This document shows, one piece after another, positions 36,601 through 40,647 of a stretch of DNA of 40,647 nt. The position numbers and the translations under genes are program-made. Below the pieces are notes generated by a model that was not told where the DNA came from, did no database searches, and saw only the letters and a list, made by a program, of their open reading frames with translations. Source of the DNA: Cellulophaga sp. 20_2_10 (lineage in GTDB: Bacteria > Bacteroidota > Bacteroidia > Flavobacteriales > Flavobacteriaceae); assembly GCF_023476645.1 (NCBI RefSeq), contig NZ_JAMCOJ010000011.1:1-40647 (forward strand), in the 5' to 3' direction. Every line of letters starts with the position of its first letter. Position 1 is the stretch's first letter.

Positions 36601-37153
36601 GCAAGGAAAAGAGGGTGAAGGTGGTAAAAAGGGTGAATCTGGAGAAAATGGAGAAGGGGGCAAAGCTGGTTCTAAAGGTTCTACTGGTGAAAATGGAGAA
36701 GGTAAAGGTGGTCAACCCGGTGGACAATCTGAGGAGGAATTACAAGAAATATTTGAAATATACAAGCAACAACAAACCATTAGACAGGAATTAGAGAAGC
36801 AATTAAATGATATGATTGCTAAAGAAGACCAAGATTTAGCTAAGAAATTGTTACAACAAATGGAAGATTTTGAGAACGATTTACTAGAAAATGGCATAAC
36901 AAATAGGACTCAAGACAAGGCTAATAACATACAACACCAGCTCTTAAAGTTAGAAAATGCTTCTTTAAAGCAAGGAGAAAAGAGTACAAGAGAAGCGAAT
37001 AGGGCTAAAAATAAGTTTAAGAATCCTATTACGACTAAGCCTGAAGCATTGGAGAATTATCGTAATGAAATAGAAATTTTAAATAGACAAGCACTACCTT
37101 TGCAGCAAATTTTCCAAAATAAAGTGCAACGTTATTTTAAAGCAAATGATTGA
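33695..37153 (+). CDS. DUF4175 family membrane protein with a collagen-like tract
   Basis: A 1152-residue protein of the DUF4175 family, common in Bacteroidota and of unknown role. Two or three membrane segments lie at the N-terminus (about 24-46, 55-78, 155-172), then an extracytoplasmic beta-rich region (about 195-495) and long charged coiled coils (about 500-780). A Gly-rich tract follows, and a second helical region runs to the C-terminus. Residues 950-1003 form 18 uninterrupted Gly-X-Y triplets rich in Lys, Glu and Pro, like bacterial collagen. The start codon is TTG: an in-frame stop lies five codons upstream and the next ATG comes only after the membrane segments. Its end overlaps ybeY by eight bases, so the two are probably translated together. 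Confidence 0.87.
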   Translation: MNSLDHILIKLRAFTKRYYAKTLLKGFLLFLSFGLLTFLVILGLEYLLWFNSTGRLILFLCLILVTVYLLYTYIVTPIFYLFQLRKGITNKEASLLIGKHFPEVGDKLYNLLDLADDPNKSELLLASIVQRSNAMDTIPFVKAINLKDNFKYLKYLAIPVLLMVFIWLSGNLSSFFGSYDRVVNYQMAFEQPAPFSFFLNNSELTVLKGESITLQLSTKGEVKPENVAIIIDDKELFLQENNGFFEYTVTAPSKNVSFYFKANNVTSKEYNLEVLAVPLLEDFSLKLTYPNYLNRKPEVLKSTGNATFPEGTNVSWTIKGEHISTISLETKDTTVLFSKADGSYQLSKKVYNNLDYTIGTSNRNVTNFEKLAYRFTVLKDANPTINVTQVKDSLNPNVLYYAGNASDDNKLISIKLVCYPENNSNNKQSITLNVPKSNVAQFYYTFPSGLNLESNTNYNFYFVATDNDAIHNGKSIKSQVFSTVLLDDNALKNNDLKQQQQLLDNLDNSLEKFKEQKEKLDDLNTKQKEKSVLNYTEQSEVKDYLQKQVQQEQMMEKFSKQLKENLDKNNTDDKQNKLLQERLERQEKEAKKNQKLLEELNKVADKINKSELTKRLEELAKSQKNSERNLEQLLELTKKYYVTEKLAQLSQDLEKLAKEQEVLADKKQDKTKEREEQEKLNKDFDAFTKELEELKKDNKKLQKPLDINSDKTKEDDVKQDQNDALDELNKEKGSDNSSKSDSKPGNKAAKKQKSAAEKMKQMSEKMQQSAAGGGGDSITEDAEMLRQILENLVIFSFKQEQLYQDISSRDEEVSKFSTTIKRQKELRTMFEHVDDSIFALSLRQAEISEKVNKDITEVYYNLDKSLEQLAENRSFLATANQKYVLNASNSLADFLANLLDNMNQSMKSGAGKGQGKGQGFQLPDIIKAQNSLKKKMGEPKSSEGKKPGEGKKGSEGKPGAKGEKGKSGEQGKEGEGGKKGESGENGEGGKAGSKGSTGENGEGKGGQPGGQSEEELQEIFEIYKQQQTIRQELEKQLNDMIAKEDQDLAKKLLQQMEDFENDLLENGITNRTQDKANNIQHQLLKLENASLKQGEKSTREANRAKNKFKNPITTKPEALENYRNEIEILNRQALPLQQIFQNKVQRYFKAND
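36542..36703 (+). repeat. Collagen-like Gly-X-Y coding tract in the DUF4175 gene
   Basis: Eighteen consecutive triplets beginning with Gly (residues 950-1003), with charged X and Y positions (GEK, GKS, GEQ, GKE) and a few Pro. The codons for Gly vary between GGT, GGA, GGC and GGG, so the tract is not a simple DNA microsatellite but is kept at protein level. Confidence 0.85.
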
Positions 37154-37565
37154 TTTTCATTATGAAACAGAATTTAGTCTAGAAGATAATACCAGGTATA
37201 TCGATTGGATTAATAGGATTATAGCTTCTGAGGAGCATTTAGTAGGTGATATTAATTACATTTTTTGTGACGATGCATACCTATTAAGTATTAATCAGCA
37301 GTACTTAGATCACGATACCTATACAGATATCATCACGTTTGACTATACGGATGGTAAGCTAATTGGGTCAGATATCTACATTTCAGTAGACAGAGTTAAA
37401 GAGAATGCAGTGGATTTTAAGGTAGATTTTAGTCAAGAATTGCTTAGGGTTATGGCTCATGGTATACTACATTTATGTGGTTATAAAGATAAATCTACGG
37501 AAGAAGCTGCTCTAATGAGGAGTAAAGAAGAAGAAAAAATTAAATTGTTCCACGTGGAACATTAA
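37146..37565 (+). CDS. ybeY: Endoribonuclease YbeY, rRNA maturation factor
   Basis: A 139-residue zinc-dependent single-strand endoribonuclease needed for 16S rRNA 3'-end maturation and ribosome quality control. The metal site is visible as AHGILHLCGYKDKS: His105 and His109 match the canonical HGxLH. The third ligand position holds Asp115 (KD) where the usual motif has His (DH). From memory this KD form is common in Bacteroidota, so it should not mean loss of activity. The first eight bases overlap the DUF4175 gene and mnmG follows after four bases, so the three form one transcription unit. The last codons of ybeY lie inside a parS-like palindrome. Confidence 0.93.
   Translation: MIDFHYETEFSLEDNTRYIDWINRIIASEEHLVGDINYIFCDDAYLLSINQQYLDHDTYTDIITFDYTDGKLIGSDIYISVDRVKENAVDFKVDFSQELLRVMAHGILHLCGYKDKSTEEAALMRSKEEEKIKLFHVEH
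37546..37561. promoter_or_regulatory. parS-like ParB-binding site 1
   Basis: TGTTCCACGTGGAACA, a perfect 16-bp palindrome. It differs from the B. subtilis parS core TGTTTCACGTGAAACA at one base per half-site and equals forms known from pseudomonads. It overlaps the last five codons of ybeY (Phe-His-Val-Glu-His) and lies directly before mnmG. Confidence 0.75.
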
Positions 37566-37569
37566 AGTT

Positions 37570-39438
37570 ATGTTTGATAAAGAATACGATGTTATTGTAG
37601 TAGGTGCCGGTCACGCTGGTTCTGAAGCAGCAGCGGCTGCAGCTAATTTGGGTTCTAAAACCCTGTTGGTTACTATGAACCTGCAAACTATTGGGCAAAT
37701 GTCCTGCAACCCTGCTATGGGAGGTATTGCTAAAGGCCAAATAGTAAGAGAAATTGATGCTTTGGGTGGGTATAGTGGAATTATTTCTGATAAATCTGCC
37801 ATACAATTTAAGATGCTTAATAAGTCCAAAGGTCCTGCAATGTGGAGCCCAAGAACGCAAAACGACCGTATGCGTTTTGCAGAGGAATGGCGTTTAGCAT
37901 TGGAAAGAACACCCAATTGTGACTTTTATCAAGAGATGGTTTCCAGTCTAATTATAGAAGGAGATAAGGTATGTGGGGTAAGGACTTCCTTAGGAATTGA
38001 GATAAGATCTAAGTCGGTTGTGTTAACAAATGGTACGTTTTTAAATGGGTTAATTCACATTGGAGAACGCCAATTAGGTGGTGGTAGAGCAGGTGAAAAA
38101 GCAGCTACAGGTATCACAGAACAACTAGTAGATTTAGGTTTTGAAAGTGGTAGAATGAAGACCGGAACACCTCCTAGAGTAGACGGTAGATCCTTAGATT
38201 ATTCTAAAATGATAGTGCAACCTGGGGATGATATTCCAGAGAAATTTAGCTATACAAATACCAAAGCTTTAGCGCATCAGAGAGATTGCCATATGACGCA
38301 TACGAGTACTTTGGTACACGATTTATTGCGAGAAGGTTTTGATAGATCTCCGATGTTTAATGGTAGAATTAAAAGTTTAGGACCACGATATTGTCCATCA
38401 ATTGAGGATAAAATTAACAGATTTGCAGACAAGGATAAGCATCAATTATTTGTAGAACCGGAGGGATGGGACACAGTAGAAGTGTATGTAAATGGCTTCT
38501 CTACATCGCTACCAGAAGACGTTCAATTTAAGGCTTTGCGTTCTGTAGTTGGGTTCGAAAATGTTAAGTTTTTTAGACCAGGTTATGCTATAGAATACGA
38601 CTATTTTCCGCCCACACAATTAAAACATACCTTGGAAACTAAGCTTATAAATAACCTATATTTTGCTGGTCAAATTAATGGTACAACGGGGTATGAGGAA
38701 GCAGCAAGTCAAGGTTTAATGGCAGGTATAAATGCACACTTAAAAGTGAAAGAAGAAAGCCCATTAATACTAAATAGAGATGAGGCTTATATAGGTGTTT
38801 TAATAGATGATTTGATTACTAAAGGTACAGAAGAACCATACAGAATGTTTACTTCTAGAGCAGAATATAGAACATTGTTACGACAAGATAATGCTGATAT
38901 TAGGCTTACTCCAATGGGTCATAAAATTGGTTTAGCTTCTGATTCTCGCTTAAAACGAATGGAAGAAAAGCTTAAGAAATCTGATGCTTTTGTAAACTTT
39001 TTTAGAGAAACTAGTGTAGTTCCAGAAGATATAAATCCTATTTTAGAATCTGTAAATTCGGCTCCAGTTAAACAATCTCACAAGATGTTTAAGAGCTTTT
39101 CTAGGCCAAACGTAACTATGGATCATATGCGTAATTTAAAATCTGTAGCCGACTTTATTAAGGAGGAAGATATAGATAGAGAGGTGATGGAACAGACGGA
39201 AATTCAGGTTAAATATGCTGGTTACATTGCTAAAGAAAAGAACAATGCGGATAAGCTACAGCGCTTAGAGAATATTAAAATTCCAGATAATTTTGACTAT
39301 AGATTATTAAAGTCATTATCTTATGAAGCACGTGAAAAGCTAGAGGCTATAAGGCCTGTAACTATTTCACAAGCATCTAGGATTAGTGGAGTTTCGCCAA
39401 GTGATATTAGTGTATTACTTGTCTTTATGGGTAGGTAG
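37570..39438 (+). CDS. mnmG: tRNA uridine-5-carboxymethylaminomethyl modification enzyme MnmG (GidA)
   Basis: The FAD-binding subunit of the MnmE-MnmG complex, which adds the carboxymethylaminomethyl group to U34 of several tRNAs. The 622-residue length is normal. The N-terminal dinucleotide-binding motif is GAGHAG (12-17), followed by the family signature QMSCNPAMGGIAKG. Further conserved segments include the cysteine-containing RYCPSIEDK, the motif GYAIEYDYFPPTQL, and the FAD-binding GTTGYEEAASQG. The C-terminal helical domain that contacts MnmE runs from about 550. It is the third gene of the DUF4175-ybeY-mnmG run. parS-like sites lie on both sides, and the second is built into its terminator hairpin. 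Confidence 0.97.
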   Translation: MFDKEYDVIVVGAGHAGSEAAAAAANLGSKTLLVTMNLQTIGQMSCNPAMGGIAKGQIVREIDALGGYSGIISDKSAIQFKMLNKSKGPAMWSPRTQNDRMRFAEEWRLALERTPNCDFYQEMVSSLIIEGDKVCGVRTSLGIEIRSKSVVLTNGTFLNGLIHIGERQLGGGRAGEKAATGITEQLVDLGFESGRMKTGTPPRVDGRSLDYSKMIVQPGDDIPEKFSYTNTKALAHQRDCHMTHTSTLVHDLLREGFDRSPMFNGRIKSLGPRYCPSIEDKINRFADKDKHQLFVEPEGWDTVEVYVNGFSTSLPEDVQFKALRSVVGFENVKFFRPGYAIEYDYFPPTQLKHTLETKLINNLYFAGQINGTTGYEEAASQGLMAGINAHLKVKEESPLILNRDEAYIGVLIDDLITKGTEEPYRMFTSRAEYRTLLRQDNADIRLTPMGHKIGLASDSRLKRMEEKLKKSDAFVNFFRETSVVPEDINPILESVNSAPVKQSHKMFKSFSRPNVTMDHMRNLKSVADFIKEEDIDREVMEQTEIQVKYAGYIAKEKNNADKLQRLENIKIPDNFDYRLLKSLSYEAREKLEAIRPVTISQASRISGVSPSDISVLLVFMGR

Positions 39439-39463
39439 TTTAAGTATATATAATAAAGAATTT

Positions 39464-39493
39464 ACCCAATTGTTCCACGTGGAACAATTGGGT
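39464..39493 (+). terminator. mnmG terminator hairpin built on a 30-bp perfect palindrome
   Basis: The two halves 39464-39478 and 39479-39493 are exact reverse complements (outer arm ACCCAATTG, centre CCACGTGG), and six T bases follow at once. The transcript can fold into a long stem with a T tail, so it should act as a terminator. Its central 16 bases are a parS-like site. Confidence 0.8.
39471..39486. promoter_or_regulatory. parS-like ParB-binding site 2
   Basis: A second exact copy of TGTTCCACGTGGAACA, 1.9 kb from the first, at the centre of the mnmG terminator. Two identical 16-bp palindromes bracketing one gene are not expected by chance in such AT-rich DNA. Confidence 0.75.

Positions 39494-40647
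<1,154 letters not shown>

Noticed and set aside
36365-36897. Overlapping frames on both strands across the collagen-like tract
   Set aside because: They only reflect the glycine- and lysine-rich codons of the DUF4175 gene; no independent signal.

Overview
The window looks like chromosomal DNA of a gliding member of the Flavobacteriaceae (Bacteroidota). The evidence is low G+C throughout, -7 promoter elements of the Bacteroidota form TAnnTTTG before several genes, type IX secretion (T9SS) type B C-terminal domains, PorP/SprF-family outer-membrane proteins, a DUF4175 protein, and a complete gliding-adhesin cluster in the order described for Flavobacterium johnsoniae (sprC-sprD-sprB-sprF). No phage, transposase, CRISPR array or resistance gene is visible.

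Layout. 1-3546: a minus-strand unit of an NlpC/P60 peptidase lipoprotein followed by two almost identical tandem lipoprotein genes (the second cut by the window edge), a small plus-strand gene of unknown function, and an rpiB plus GNAT acetyltransferase pair. 3547-4165: a long AT-rich gap without genes. 4166-7778: plus-strand rnr (RNase R), a DUF2807 protein and a LysE-family exporter. 7779-8421: a tRNA locus with tRNA-Cys, an unusual tRNA-Cys paralogue, a terminator, and a broken second copy of the tRNA-Cys end plus terminator carrying an inserted 16-bp palindrome. 8422-28729: minus-strand folB and the 20-kb gliding cluster, dominated by one 4780-residue adhesin. A 60-codon secreted ORF overlaps both sprD and sprB. 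28984-33564: glnS, a stomatin-like SPFH protein and gltX, separated by terminators. 33695-39438: a plus-strand run of a DUF4175 membrane protein with a collagen-like tract, ybeY and mnmG. Two perfect 16-bp parS-type palindromes bracket mnmG. 39494-40647: no gene, but a strongly T-skewed stretch with nine same-orientation copies of TCATTTTT, ending in a TTTCTAC tandem array that runs off the window.

How it works together. SprB is the giant cell-surface adhesin moved along the cell by the gliding motor. SprF is probably the outer-membrane partner needed for its export by T9SS, and SprC and SprD support it. Around this block lie housekeeping genes for translation and RNA metabolism (rnr, glnS, gltX, ybeY, mnmG, tRNA-Cys), folate synthesis (folB) and sugar phosphates (rpiB). 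The paired parS-like sites suggest, by analogy with other bacteria, that the right end lies in the origin-proximal part of the chromosome.

The observations I would check first are the 60-residue ORF inside the spr operon, the C33 tRNA-Cys paralogue and its neighbouring broken duplicate, the parS palindromes (one inside a stop-codon region, one inside a terminator hairpin), the T-rich TCATTTTT array, and the collagen-like insert in the DUF4175 protein. I do not see a complete new multi-gene system that can be claimed with confidence.
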